Of a stretch of DNA of 64,000 bases, positions 1 to 11,589 are shown in pieces. The DNA comes from Rhypophila decipiens (taxonomy: Eukaryota > Ascomycota > Sordariomycetes > Sordariales > Naviculisporaceae). Under the pieces are notes generated by a model, which saw only the letters and a list, made by a program, of their open reading frames with translations, was not told the origin of the DNA and ran no database searches. Location of the stretch: contig MU858045.1 in NCBI GenBank assembly GCA_033297075.1, forward strand, positions 1,164,839 to 1,228,838, given 5' to 3'. The position numbers were made by a program, and so were the translations under genes. The stretch's first letter is position 1. Each line of letters starts with the position of its first letter.

Positions 1-827
1 GGGGCAGGCTCGTGCTGGTCACAAGCAGTCATGGCACGGCTTAGAAGAGCATCAAGGTATTGTTCTAGACGAGCCACCGCTCCATTCTGGCGAGCTTCGG
101 GCCGCAGTCGAGTCGCAAGGTCTTGTATGTCAGTGGCTAGTCTTGCCGTTTCGTCGTTCCAGTCATCTTGGCTGCCAGTGTCAGGCGAGGTCCGGTCTTC
201 GTTAGTGCTCTTGGCTGCTTTGCGCCGACGGTTCCTGCGAGAGACGACTCGGAGTTAGCCTAGATGCTACGAGGACTACTGGTAGAAGCCACCAGCACGA
301 CTCACAATGCGACAAGATCGACGGCCAAACCCAGCGTCGACTTGTAACCCTCCAGCGTCCAGCCAAGTTTCCCAATATGATCGCGACTCGCAACCCACCG
401 AGACTTCTTGTCTACCCGCGACACACTGCTGCGATCGAGGACCGATATGCATCCTTCGAGCTCGTTCAGAATGGCAAAACAAGTGTCGAGCACGGCCGGA
501 GTCTTTTGCGCCAGCTCGGGGGGGAAATACGACACATCGTCTTTGAGCAGGTCGACAATTCCGGCCAGCGAGTGCAGTTCACTCGAAATAGCATCGAAAT
601 CGGAGCGGGATTCGCGAACCTCGCGGACGAAACGGGTGATGGAGGCCGACGTCTTTGCGATGGTGTCGCTCACGCCAAAGCAGGCCGTGTTGATGTATCT
701 AGGCAGCGGGCGACAAGAGATGAGTCAAGGCTCTAGATCTACGTGAAAATGCAAAAAGCGTGACATACAGGCAATCCACATTGTCCCTCGTTGGTCTCGT
801 GGCTCTCGTGGCTCTCGTGGCTGCCAT
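1..827 (-). CDS. Fungal STAND/PigL-type N-terminal domain protein, 3' part missing
   Basis: Three exons are read: 769-827, 306-698 and 1-234. The last runs off the left edge. Introns 699-768 and 235-305 have GT..AG ends and keep the phase (2, then 2). The protein starts MAAT with three ATR repeats encoded by a 9-bp repeat. Then comes a helical stretch containing GVSDTIAKTSASITRFVREV and SLAGIVDLLKDD, the pattern of the N-terminal domain that precedes STAND/NACHT or ankyrin parts in many ascomycete proteins (azaphilone-cluster L-type N-terminal domain). After the second intron the product is charged and helical. The catalytic or repeat part lies outside the window, so the full architecture is unknown. 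The start is the least certain point, because the family usually begins nearer GVSD; a different first exon is possible. Confidence 0.55.
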
Positions 828-2680
828 TGTGGCTCCGACATCAAAGGTTAGGTTGATCTGCCGGTGATGATGGTGGCGCACGACTTGTGATATGAGTGGT
901 CAATTGGACTCCTCCGAGGTTCGTACAGACAGGCGCAATCGTCCTAGCGACTCGGCTGTAACCTACGACTTTGTCGTCGAACTGTCGACGATGAACAGAG
1001 AGAAGAAAAGGAGAGGAAGCCAAAAGTTGTTGGCAAGTCGAATAGATCAAAAGGCCTCAGCGCTGACAGCTTTTCTACGCCGCACCCGCTGACGAGATAG
1101 CGATCAATGAAGAACTTTGCACAACCAAAGACTTCTCGTCAGACTGGACAGGTTTCCTTTGCCACACCCGAGTCCCCGACCTGCACATCCGACTTGCCCA
1201 AAAGGCCTGGAACCTCCATTCTATTACCATGCAGCCAAGCTGTCTCCCGTCTCTAGGTAGTGAACTTCCCGACTTGGACAAGAAAGCCCATCGACTCTTG
1301 CTCAAATGCGATGTTTATTGGCGTGTGAACTGGTGAAGCCTGTGTGGATAGTGCGAGTACCCCGCAGTGTGCCGGCCCCCACCGACTCAAAACTCATATT
1401 GGCATGCTAGATGCCTAGCGCACCTGGTGCCTTGTGGTTTTGGGGCCAGCTAGCGAGGTCACGTAGCATCCAACCTGTTCATTCCTTGTTGCTTCTGGCC
1501 GATTCTGGGAAGGAGAGCTCGATAACCCACCTGCTCAGTGCGCACCGACACACAAAGTCCTCGGTTTCGGGCTGCCGGGGCACAAGTCCCCTAGCGGTGG
1601 AGGTCGAGCGGGAATGAGGGGCACGACGGGTAACTGAGAACCATCGTCCCCGGATCTTCCAGGATCTCCAGTCCTTCCCCCTGTCGTCCAGGGCTTGCCT
1701 TTGGAGGTCGTCTTGGCATGTTCAAGATGCGGTTCTTTCGGACAGGGTTCTTGCTCTCATGTGATTAAATCCACGCCATCCGAGTCTTGTTTACCTTATC
1801 AAGATCTCAGGATGCAAGTGTTGTGCAAGTTGAATCGACAAGTCGTTTTCGTTGAGAAGGAATGTTTTTGTTGTTACAGTGAAGGCAGTGGCCCCTCGAA
1901 TCTAGACCAATGAAAAAGGGGCGCACAGTCACAGTGCCATTAAGACGCACGCACCGGAGCAGGGTCTCATTCCGTGCAGCAGCCCCTTTTCTTCGCGGCA
2001 GGGGTTAAAAGAGCCCCACTATTGTCAACGTCGGCTCGTCTGTCAGATGTCGACGGTGACTTCAAAGAATTGGCGAGAAACATCCCATGATACTATCAAA
2101 GCTCACCAGTTGCACTTTCCGAGACTCATCTCTTTTATAAACTGCAGCAGCAATACTTTCATTTTCCATCGCCAGACAAAATGGGGTGTGATCAAGGGTT
2201 AAACACCTTTCGAGTTCCAGATATTTAGAGGACAGTTAAACTAACTTGCCTGTGTTTTTGGCCCTTGCAATCCTTCGTGTGCTGTAATTATGGTGTTGCC
2301 CTGATGTGGCGCATTCCCTCAACCTGGAAGTTGGAATGCACCGTGAGGCGGGACTCCTCTTTCTGCCTCGAAAGTGTCCAGTCGTGGACGTCATGGGGCT
2401 TCATAGCACTGTATTGAGTTTTGGATCATGATGTTTATCGGTTATCTGCCAGGTTGGGTGCGTGGCCACCTCGAGATTGCGAAGGTCCATGGGATTCGGT
2501 TCTTAAAAACTCCAAATCTTGCCGCTTGATTCAGCAGCATTCAGCAAGGCACCACCGCAAATCTCAGACATTACGTACGACATTCCCATCTATCTCAGGT
2601 ACCAAAAGCTGTGTTCCCTCTCACGTAAGAAAGCAAGCACTAAATCAGTTCAAGCCCTCTAGACATCGATACGCTCTCCA
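828..2680. other. Intergenic, no supported gene
   Basis: Both strands hold only short open frames with unbiased composition. The 828-1100 stretch is probably promoter and 5' leader of the leftward gene. Positions 2560-2680 are promoter and leader of the rightward small membrane gene. Nothing else is recognised. Confidence 0.5.
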
Positions 2681-3067
2681 ATGGCCGCCGATCAGGTCTA
2701 CGAAACCGTCCCAGCAAGAGACATAGACGACCCTGACTACGTCGAGAAGATGACGACCACAAATCCTCTTGACCACGCCCTGGGTCAGCAAACTGCCACA
2801 TGTGTCGACACAACTGAGAGGGACCTCGAACGAGGATCTGATGCGGCCGCCCAGCAGAACGAAAACAAGAATGAGGCCGGAAAAGATTCAGGGAGCGAAT
2901 CCACCTGCGCCACCACAGACATTCTGTTGGCATTGGTCGCTATTCCAGCGTGCATCGCGGCCTTTGGCGTGTTCCTCTTCCTATCCGTTTTTCTGTTACG
3001 CTTCGGATGGAGCTTTGTCACAGCGGTCGTTGCCGCTGCCTGGAAACTCGGAGCTTGGTTTGACTGA
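2681..3067 (+). CDS. Small C-terminal membrane protein, copy A
   Basis: Single exon, 128 aa, ATG in a good context (CTCCAATGG). Residues 1-78 are polar, acidic and Gln/Asn-rich with no predicted fold. Residues about 80-103 form a strong hydrophobic helix, followed by a second amphipathic, aromatic segment ending VVAAAWKLGAWFD. There is no signal peptide, so a C-terminal tail-anchored topology is likely (inference). The protein resembles the one encoded at 3817-4260 in layout and in its last 25 residues, so the two are probably a tandem duplicate pair. I do not recognise a named family and no function can be given. Confidence 0.55.
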   Translation: MAADQVYETVPARDIDDPDYVEKMTTTNPLDHALGQQTATCVDTTERDLERGSDAAAQQNENKNEAGKDSGSESTCATTDILLALVAIPACIAAFGVFLFLSVFLLRFGWSFVTAVVAAAWKLGAWFD

Positions 3068-3816
3068 GAGATCAAGGACCTGTCCTCTAATTCTACTTGG
3101 AGATTCGAAGCGATCGACCGGAGTAGACACCAGGCAGAATTGGTGGTAAACGGTACTGGGTGGCAGGAAAGAGTCACTTATGGATATCATTTCTTGCGTG
3201 TGCTTCTAGTGTTGCAGTTCCATCGTCTCGGTGCCACTATAAGGCTCGTTGTCATTGGAAGTTGTTGGAAAGGGCATTAATCGTGATTGCCAGTATTCAG
3301 CTCTCTCAGTTGACTGGCGAGAGCATGGAGGTCATGAATCATGATGGAGGTTATATTCTACCAATCGCTTACTTCAAAGCTATATCGTCTGGGTTGGACT
3401 GGGGTTCATCATTGAAGAATAGAAGAATACTATTGAACTCGCCAGGAATAATACTTGCATTTCTGTATTTCACCCATAACATGTGAATTACCAACGTCAT
3501 AACGTCATGAGACGCCACTGCAGCTTGAGTTTTGGTCTCGGAGGCTTATCAGGGCGGGAGCGGCAGCTGAGTGCACATATGGGCTGTCTGGACGATGACG
3601 GGAAAGTTCGGCAAGGGAATAATAAGGTTTTTACAAGAAGCAAACAATTTCTCTCCGATTCTATTGTAAAAGGTTGTTCTGTGCTTTCCATTCGAGGAAG
3701 CACCAGACATCACCCACAACATTCCCTCATTCTGACCATCACAGATATCAATAACGGCATTCTGCCACACCAAAAGCCAAACATCCGACCAGTTCAACGT
3801 CACTCGAAAGTCCTCA
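3068..3816. other. Spacer between the two small membrane genes
   Basis: No supported coding region. Reading frames on the minus strand from about 3550 to 4190 are antisense shadows of the second small gene. Confidence 0.4.
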
Positions 3817-4260
3817 ATGAGATACATCCACCGAGAAGAAATGGTCTCTCCGATGAAACCCGGGCAGGCCAACCAACGCATGACAACGAGGGACGCCGAC
3901 CGCAACATGCCCATGACGCCAGGTTGCCCAAGAAATAGGAATCCTCGCGACAGCATCTCAGGTCGCAACACTCGCAACACTCGCAACCCGGCCGCATCCA
4001 CCGCCACAGATGGTGGAAATGCCAATCGAGAGCCTCGCGCGAGGACCCAGCAGCCGGAAAGCAAGAAGACATGGAAGGAACGAAACCCCGAGGCAACGTT
4101 GTTCATGGGGGTCTTTGCAGGGGCCGTCTTCGGGGTTCCACTTGTCGCCATCTTCTTGAGCTCCTTCCTCTTCGTCGTCATTCTCAACATACGATTTGCA
4201 TGGAACCTTGTCGCAGCAGGTGTTGTGGCCGCCTGGAAGTGGGGGTTTGAGTTCAGATAA
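3817..4260 (+). CDS. Small C-terminal membrane protein, copy B
   Basis: Single open frame of 147 aa. Start sites at 3817, 3841 (ATGGTCTCTCC) and 3880 (MTTRDAD) are all in frame, and the last would give a protein closest in length to copy A. The N-terminal 85 residues are Arg/Asn/Pro-rich and polar, with a 9-bp repeat giving RNTRNTRN. Residues about 95-122 are strongly hydrophobic. The tail is IRFAWNLVAAGVVAAWKWGF, which aligns with FGWSFVTAVVAAAWKLGAWF of copy A. N-terminal halves do not align, so the membrane module is the conserved unit. The function is unknown. Confidence 0.5.
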   Translation: MRYIHREEMVSPMKPGQANQRMTTRDADRNMPMTPGCPRNRNPRDSISGRNTRNTRNPAASTATDGGNANREPRARTQQPESKKTWKERNPEATLFMGVFAGAVFGVPLVAIFLSSFLFVVILNIRFAWNLVAAGVVAAWKWGFEFR

Positions 4261-5872
4261 TATACCTATATCGTGGGGACGCATAGCCTTGATGTCATGG
4301 CATCACGCACTCTGCTTGACAGGAGAATTGCGCGCCATCAAGCGGGCTATACAACGACATGAGCGCAGGAAAGCAGGATTGAATACAGCAATGTGAACGT
4401 GGATGGCAATAGGCTCAGCATTCAACATGCAGTTGAGGGTTACATGGTGTACTGTCCTGGTGAGGCAGAGTTCATGTCGAAACATCCTTTCTTGCACATT
4501 ACTCTCTTTGCAGTCTCGTGTCAGTGGTCTATCGTCAATGAAACCGATACAAGGCGGAATACAAAGCCTGTCATCAGAGGGCCTTGGAATAGGATTTATC
4601 AATCTTGGGCTGATTGAATACGCTGAAATAAAACGGACCATATCTGGCACTGCCCCCCTGCTTTTGAATGTTGTCTCGTAGTGAACGTGCTTGATTTGCG
4701 ACGGCCTTCTCGAACACGTACTGTCACATACATACATAGTACCACCGGACTTGAGTAAGGGTAATACTAGAAGTCTGGCAGTGCCATGGCAGTTGGCCTG
4801 AAAAGGGGCCCTGTAATCATACAAAATAACGTTTTCCCGGGTATCGCACCATGCATACAGCCACGTCAACCATCAAATACCTATATCAACTACCATGGGG
4901 AATATTCCTTCAACGCTAAGAGATTTCAGTGCGGTGTTGAGTTTTTTTTCCATGCCGTGAGTTCAATCCAGATTACGATCACGCATTTCTTTCTTTTGCA
5001 AAATAGTTAGCCAAGCCAAGTCAAGAGGAAAAGCAGTAAATTGATCAATCTGAGCTACGTAAACTATCGATAGTTGGCGCCGAAAAACCCCTCAAAAGCA
5101 GTAATCTAGGATCTGAGGCGGTAATGGCTGTTGGGGCCAGTCTAAATCAGCATATCGCCCTCCTGCGGCTCATAGTCATCTACATCTATATGCTCAGCAT
5201 CCCTCTTGAAGTCATCCTTAACGTCATCCTCGATGAAGGTATCCCCGTCGTCATAGTCGTCGTCCGAGATCACGATTACTGATGTAGAAGCCGAAGGAAA
5301 AAGAAGGCACAAGTGGCCACAACACCAGGAAAAATATCGCCATGTCAAAAGATTGATTACAAAGTAAGTTAAGTTTGGCCGGCGTGGCTTGGTTGACCGG
5401 AAAACGCAACGGTTCGAGGGCTTGCATTCTATATGCCGGGCTTGCATGGGCGCCGCCCACGCTTTTACGGAATTTACAGGTAAAAAAACCATGATGTATT
5501 GCCCGTGCCCATTGCAGCTGTCAGACTGGCAAGTGGGTGCCCGCAGTAAAAGACGTGGGTGCCCCTAGCATTACCCTTGAGTAATGAATGAATGATGACG
5601 CGAAAGAAGCACGCTTGTATAAATGCAATGTGCCACCTGGAGATGAGCTATTCCAATTCAGCCATTGCTGCGAGCTTGGTAATATTTGCAAAGAAGTAAA
5701 GTATGTACAGTTTGGAATAATAATCATAACTCGGCATCGCTGGTTTTTGGACCCCGATTAGACGTCAATAGTCGCGAGACCCCTCCCCCATAAAGGTTTG
5801 AACACGAAGAAGCATGTCGGCGCAATAATGACGATGATGAGTTTAATATCAACACGGATGATCTTGGATTGT
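4261..5872. other. Intergenic; one acidic open frame of doubtful status
   Basis: On the minus strand, 5142-5285 encodes a highly acidic tail (SDDDYDDGDTFIEDDVKDDF, then DAEHIDVDDYEPQEGDMLI and stop). It may be the end of a lost gene or transposon protein. The part upstream of it does not look coding. The longer minus frame at 4303-4869 has the composition of random sequence. No other feature is seen. Confidence 0.3.
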
Positions 5873-7011
5873 TTATGGGGTGCATTGGCCTATGAGAGCA
5901 AAGTTAGTAAATGCTCTTCATCGTGTACAATGGACAAGAATGTGAGCTGGGACGACTTACTATACCACTCGTTGGTGGCCTTGCAGGTACCTGAAGAGCA
6001 GGTAGTAGGGCCAGTCCAGCCCTGGCCACCACACTGGCCCCACAGGGGAGCACCGCCGGGAGTCTGGGTCGGGGTATTCACGACAGAAGTAGTCAGAGTC
6101 GTAGGCGGGCTACCGCCGTTACCGCCCCCGTTGTTGGAGCAAGTGAGAACCTTGGGACCGGGAATCTGGTAAGGACGTCCACCCATCAGAGGTCTGCCAG
6201 TCTGGTCGTAGATGCTGACGGTGATGCCGGGGTGGTTGCTTTGGTAGCCGCCGGGGAAGCTGACTGTGTCGGAGCCGGTGGTAGAGCCCGAGCCAGTGAC
6301 ACGGATCCTAGTAAGAGGTCATTAGACAAAGAATGTTGAGAGTGCATAGGATTAGGAAAGTACTTACTGGGCGCATTCCATGTAGAACTGCGCTCCCGGA
6401 TACGAGTAGGCGTTGTGCAGGGCAATGATCTCGACGCGCATGAGATAATCACCCGGGGCAATGCACGTGGGCATGGTGAAGTAGTGCCATCCGCCATTGG
6501 CGATCAGGGTGTCGACCGCCCAGGTACCTCCGTTCAGGCCATCCTCGGCAACCTTGAACCACTTAAGCCCGGATGTGCCAGCAGTCGCCGCGTTGTCGAC
6601 CTTGGCGAGGTAAACAATAACAGGACCTGAAGAACAGATAAAACAAAATGTGAGCCACCCTGAGGAAATAACTTCGATTCACTGTCGGACGGCTCTGGGT
6701 CACATACCCTTGTGGCTGGCGGCAATGGGGTGGTCGGGGTCGTTGGGCCCAGCAGCTCCTCCAATCTCGTGTCCCCACCACGATCCAACTCTGGCACCAG
6801 CTGGCACGGTGATGACGGTGTTGTCCTTCAGCTGGAGGTTGGTGTTGCAGGCGAAGTCGGGATGGTTCACATTCTCGATTGGGTAGTTGGAATACGGCGC
6901 ACGAACGCCCTTGAGCTGTCCTTGGTCGACTCCATTGACCGACACTTTCTGGAAGATGGTGTGGGCATTGGCAAGGCCAGCCAAGGCGACGAGGGCCGAG
7001 AATCCTTTCAT
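5873..7011 (-). CDS. AA9 lytic polysaccharide monooxygenase with C-terminal CBM1
   Basis: Copper enzyme that cleaves cellulose oxidatively; secreted. Four exons (6708-7011, 6368-6626, 5961-6307, 5873-5889) join to 308 aa with consistent phases; introns are 81, 60 and 71 bp. The signal peptide [16 protein letters not shown] is followed by H17, the N-terminal His of the copper histidine brace. The second brace His lies in AASHKGPV. The axial Tyr lies in GAQFYMEC, and the outer-sphere His in IALHNAYS. A Gly/Asn/Thr linker leads to a CBM1 ([15 protein letters not shown], then EWYSQCTP). The last Cys of the CBM1 is supplied by a 17-bp terminal exon. A TATAAAA box lies about 95 bp upstream and a CreA-like CCGGGG site near 7126-7131. 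Repression by glucose is therefore plausible but only inferred. Confidence 0.95.
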
Positions 7012-7103
7012 GTTGGAGGTCTGTGGCGGTCGAGATCTTGTCAAGCAGGAGTCGATGGAGAAGAGGCAGATCACACATGCTCTCTAGCGGTCTTGGAGTC
7101 ATC

Positions 7104-7111
7104 GTTTTATA
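7104..7111 (-). promoter_or_regulatory. TATA box of the AA9 gene
   Basis: TATAAAAC on the minus strand, about 95 bp upstream of the ATG at 7011. This leaves room for a 5' leader of about 60-70 nt. Confidence 0.4.
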
Positions 7112-7649
7112 CATGCCTCTTCACCCCCCGGACGATCCGGTGGACTGGACTCGTCAGCGATCAATGGCAAGTGGCGTTGATGACAACCAGGTTTTCCTCG
7201 TCAACGAGCTGCCATTTCAGGTGACGGAGGAGTTCGAATGAGACTCTGGCGGGTCCTCAGCATGCCACTCGGGATCGAGCCCGACGACAAAGATGGAGAA
7301 GCAACGCTATGACAGCATGACGATGGACCTGAATATCACAGGGCAAATTTCGGACGGTAGTGCTCCATGGCCAGCTGCTTCGTTCCGGGAATAGTGGCCT
7401 TGGCAGCGCGTTTCCAGTTGAGCTCGGCTCCGGATTCTGCAACCCTAACCAGGCAACGGTTGGTCTTGGCTTCGGGGTGACGCCGAGATTCGCTAGTTTC
7501 CAACCCACACTTGCGGAAACTCTGTCCGCCAAATCCGTTGTTATGCAGCCCAGATCAAGAGTAATAAGAAGGGAGGCATGGCATCCCCAAACCTGCTCTC
7601 GTGCACCCTTGACCTTGCTCTCTACGACTTCAAGTACTCGAGGAAGACT

Positions 7650-8267
7650 TCATTTTGAGCGCCGGCATGCCTCAGACTGCATCGGTCGAAGCAGATAGCA
7701 GTAATGAAAGATGTCAGGGTCGGTCTCTTTCGCTTTCGGTGTCGGGATCTTGTTGATAACTTGGACTGACAAAGGCATGCCGTCGTGGTCATAGCGATAG
7801 GCGGAAAAACTCAACGAGAGCCACATCCCGTCCTCGGCGAGGCAACGTTTGACAGCCTTGGTCATGGAGATGACGGGTGCAGGGCCGGTGCATGCAACGG
7901 CATCTGCTGTGGATTTGTCGATGACTAGATCAAATCTGGTCTGTCCCAAGTTGAAGTCGGTGGCATCGGCGACGACGTAGCTCATCACGCTGTCCCCAAA
8001 CATCTTGTGCTCAATATCGCGGCTTCGACCGATAGCCAGCGGTTCGTAATCCATGTTGGTGATATGCTCGTATCCCCGCTGGCGTAGTAAACAGTGTATA
8101 TCGCTTGTGCCGCATCCCAATTGCAAGATTCTGGCCGTTGTCGGCAGTCGAGCGAGGAAAGGGTCCAGGATTTTCAAGAAGTCAGCTGATGGTACAAGCC
8201 ACTCGAACGAAGTCTCGTGCCCGAATCGAGCATGCCAGTAATCCTTGCTTTGATATTCTGGGGGCAT
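7650..8267 (-). CDS. METTL13/EEF1AKMT4-like class I methyltransferase
   Basis: Single exon, 205 aa, with an ATG at 8267. Motif I for S-adenosylmethionine is ILQLGCGTSDI (residues 47-57), followed by the acidic ribose-binding region NMDYEPLAI. Motif IV is FDLVIDKSTADA (112-123), close to the DKGTLDA signature of the METTL13/EEF1AKMT4 group, whose known members methylate lysines of elongation factor eEF1A. The N-terminal SKDYWHARF segment also fits that group. The length is that of a lone catalytic domain. The likely substrate is a protein lysine, but the exact target is not readable. The end, LLRPMQSEACRRSK, is probably complete. Confidence 0.8.
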   Translation of the reverse strand: MPPEYQSKDYWHARFGHETSFEWLVPSADFLKILDPFLARLPTTARILQLGCGTSDIHCLLRQRGYEHITNMDYEPLAIGRSRDIEHKMFGDSVMSYVVADATDFNLGQTRFDLVIDKSTADAVACTGPAPVISMTKAVKRCLAEDGMWLSLSFSAYRYDHDGMPLSVQVINKIPTPKAKETDPDIFHYCYLLRPMQSEACRRSK

Positions 8268-10517
8268 TTTGGCAAACAGCGTCCGTCAGCCGTATATCTG
8301 GATCTCGGGGAGAATGAAGACTCATCTTGAGATAATGATAGAAATGCATAAATAAAGCAAGTCTAAAAGAAGTTTCTAGAAGCTATCGAGGAAAGTGGAA
8401 ACAATTTGCGAGTATAAACCCTAACCCTAGTCCTGGGCAGATACCGGCGAACGTGAAGACGGAGCCGGAGGTTCTTTCTTGCCGACCAGCCCCACTTTCC
8501 TCGAGCCCGTCTATCGAAATGCGTCATTTCATCGTCGTCAATTGTGTTTTGGTTTGAAGACAACTTTTCCCTTTATCGATAAGCAGGGGAAAAGGGGCAA
8601 AGTAAATAACAACCTCGTCTTAGCAGATAAGTTCAATAACCACCTTTACCGCCATGATATAGGATCTTTCTTTATTCTCATATTTTTCTCCTAACCAGCT
8701 CTATATTCAGCTGTGTGCGGATACTTGCCTGAAATGAACTTCATTACCGTAGCTCATATTCCTCATGCCCCAACTCCTCATGAACCGTTACATGCTCCTT
8801 CTTCCTCCGGCCAAGGTTCAATGTCTCCAGGAAGCGCGGCCTCGCCTCCCAAACTTCACTTCCCCAGCCACCTCTCGTAACTATGTAGAAGGAAAGCGAA
8901 CTGCCGCCCAAGGAACCCCCAAGTTTCACTTCTATAACTTGCACACGGTTGTGCAGCTTCCTCTCTAGTCTTGTCACCTCGTTGTCCGCAAGCGGTTTGG
9001 TCTCTCAGCGTCCGCATTGCCAAGAGATCCCATCTGATCAACACCCCGCATGATCTGGGGTACCCGCTCGTGTGATCCCAGTTGTCTTGGCAGCATCGAG
9101 GGGTGCTGTGCCTTATCTTATCGTCAAGTATCGGCCTTGAGTGCATTTAGGCTTTCATGTTGCCGCCAGAACAAGATGGAGAAAGGAGCCTGTTCCAGAG
9201 GCGGAGTAAATGAAGCTGAAAAGTTGAAGTCTCGGATTCAGGTTTAGTAGAACGGAGATCTCTCTGCACGGTTGTATTGTCGTAGCAGCCTGAGGTGCTG
9301 CCCAGTCACAGGATAAGGTATCATGGTGATAAGAGATGCCCAGAGAACCCCGCCATCTCCAAGCTTTACTGGGTGCGGTGATCACGCAACAACGGGCAAC
9401 AATGGGCGGACGGCAATAGTGCCTGGATGCCACGAAGCCACATTCGGCGCAATCTTTGCGGGGCATTGGTCAAGAATACACCTCTGGGCTGCACCTGACA
9501 AGTACAAGCAAGTATTTGGAAGCTTGCGGGTTCGACTGGCTGCAGACTCCGGGTATGTACTAGGTAGATGTTGATACGGTCGGCAGCGGCAGACACGTAG
9601 CACCCCAGACATGAAGCAGACAGGCGGTGAGACAGTCCACTGGTCCATGGCCACGGATTGTTTGTCAATAATATGTGAGCTGGACTTCCCCGCTCCACGG
9701 ATAGGCTATGCTATCTATATCTCATATTTTTTCGTTGCTGTAACCCGAGGTCTGCCGACGAAATGGATATTCAACTCGACCAAAGAGCCCTCATCCGGGC
9801 CATCAGCACCTTGACAAGAAAGAGCGTTTGTTTACTTCCAAGACACGGATCTCGACCACGACACGAACTTAAGCGCCCCTTTTGCAGAGAGAGGCAAGAG
9901 AGAGAGCATGCTGTGGGGGCGGGGTTGCGACTGGTGGGGCAGGTGATTCGTTGGCATGCCCAAGGATAATAGCGCCCAGGGGAAGTCCCGGACCAGGGTG
10001 TTGGAGGGGTGAAGCATGGCGGGCGCCCCTCACCGCAACCTCCAAGCCAGTCAGTCGTCTCAATCTGCAGCCAAAGGGGGATGGTAAACATGGACAAAGG
10101 CCATGTCAGCGGGTGATGGTCCCTTCCTGCACCAAACGGCGGTCAACGCTGCCCGATCAATCAACAGTATCATTACTGCCCGAGTGAGGGGCTTTGCCGC
10201 TGGCATGGCTGATGCAAACCCAGGCGGAATGGTGCATGCCCGCCTTCCCTGTTGAACCACAATGGGCTCGTTTGAGCCAGTGTTGTGCATCATGTCGTTT
10301 TGGCCCTTTGCCGATTTCGGTCTGGCCTCAAACTCGAGTCCTTCCAGCTCTCAGGATTCTTTAAAAGGAAGACAACGTCCCTCGGCATGTCGTCCACTCC
10401 CAGACCCCCAGTCTCTCACATAGTCTTCTTCCAAGTCCAAAGATACCAGTCACGTCCAACATCAACTTACTACAAACCCAACCAACAACTCTTTCCAACA
10501 CCCTCATATTACCCAAC
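8268..10517. other. Intergenic with a telomere-like heptad
   Basis: No supported gene. Positions 8417-8430 read AACCCTAACCCTAG, two telomere-like units in the interior of the sequence. Positions 10380-10517 are the pyrimidine-rich leader of the rightward gene. Several 60-110-residue open frames on both strands lack family resemblance. Confidence 0.4.
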
Positions 10518-11589
10518 ATGGCCACCGCTGTTGCTGTCCCCGTTTCCGCCATCAACAACCAGCTCGGCGGTGTTCTTCCTCCCAGTGCTCTTGTCCAGCA
10601 CTCTCCCCGCCATGGCCGGAGCAGGGGAATGAGCTTCAAGGGCAAGCAAGGAGGCAGAAGGTACAGTGTCGTCGAGGACCGCGACGTCAGCATCGCCAAG
10701 GCTGTCATGTTTGTCCTCAAGAGGACCATCACCGAGGACCAAGTGGATGAGGAGGAGAAAGTGGACAACCTTGTCGAGGACAGCGAGGGCTGGGTCAACC
10801 TCGACCAACTGGTGGGTGATGGCTCACTTCTGAACTTCATATATCAATGATATCATATAGCATAACGGACAGCTAACTTCTCGCTCTCCTGTGTAGCTTC
10901 AACATCCCAAGATTACTGCTCTCGAAGTGGACCTTGATGACGTCCAGCGCGTCCTTGGTAACGCAACCAAGGCCCGTTTTGAGTTCCAGCAGCTGCCAAA
11001 CACCATGGCGGAGGAAGCCTCGTCGTGGCAGATTCGCCGCATCACCAAGCGTGACAGCATCTCAGAACCTGTCCCAGCCCCCTTGGGCGACGCATTGACT
11101 GTTGAGACGGAGAGTCTCCCAGAGTTTATTGTGTACGAGACGTCGTATCAGCGATACCCTCTTCTGGTGGCATCGGGAATGATCACGCAGCCTCGAGGCG
11201 GCGCAACCCATCTTCCTTTTTATCCCGTAACAGTCAACGACGACGGTACGGAAAGGTTCCAGAGCAACGCCGGGTCGGAAACCGCCGAGGTTAGCATCTG
11301 GATCGATCTCAAGAAAGCGCTGCAGAGCAACAGCGAGATCGAATGGTACCGTGCCGAGAACGGCAGCATTGTCACGTCCTCTGTTGTGCCCCAGAGCCTA
11401 TGGAAGAAGGCGGTTGCTCGTCGGCCAGACATCGGCCTGCTTCTTGAGGACGGTGAAGTCCGGAAGGAGATTCCCTCGGGCCTCCGTGGCCGAGGAAACA
11501 AGGGCAAGGCCAAGACCGGCAATGCTAACCAAGCGGCCCTGAAGCAGGGGAGCGAGGATGAGTCCGCCAGCGGAAATGATGACGAGTAG
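10518..11589 (+). CDS. Degenerate Tpt1/KptA-family (RNA 2'-phosphotransferase-like) protein
   Basis: Exons 10518-10811 and 10897-11589 (intron 85 bp, phase 0) give 328 aa. Family members remove the 2'-phosphate left at tRNA splice junctions, using NAD+. The fold is traceable throughout: RDVSIAKAVMFVLKRTI (55-71), GWVNLDQLLQHPKI, ATKARFEFQQL, YETSYQRYPLLVASGMI (178-194), then VSIWIDLKKALQ, EIEWYRAENGSIVT and RPDIGLLLEDGEVRKEIPSGL. The catalytic signatures are altered. The LLRH motif is VLKR, the RANQGH motif is RRITKRD, and the HGT motif is YETS. The enzyme is therefore probably inactive for tRNA repair and may have a binding role. A Gly/Lys-rich tail ends the protein. A second, canonical copy should exist elsewhere in the genome (inference). 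Confidence 0.8.

Noticed and set aside
3549..4190. 213-residue open frame on the minus strand
   Set aside because: Antisense to the second small membrane gene, whose tail is conserved with its neighbour.
4303..4869. 188-residue open frame on the minus strand
   Set aside because: Composition is random-like (many Cys, His, Arg), with no domain, no signal and no homologous pattern.
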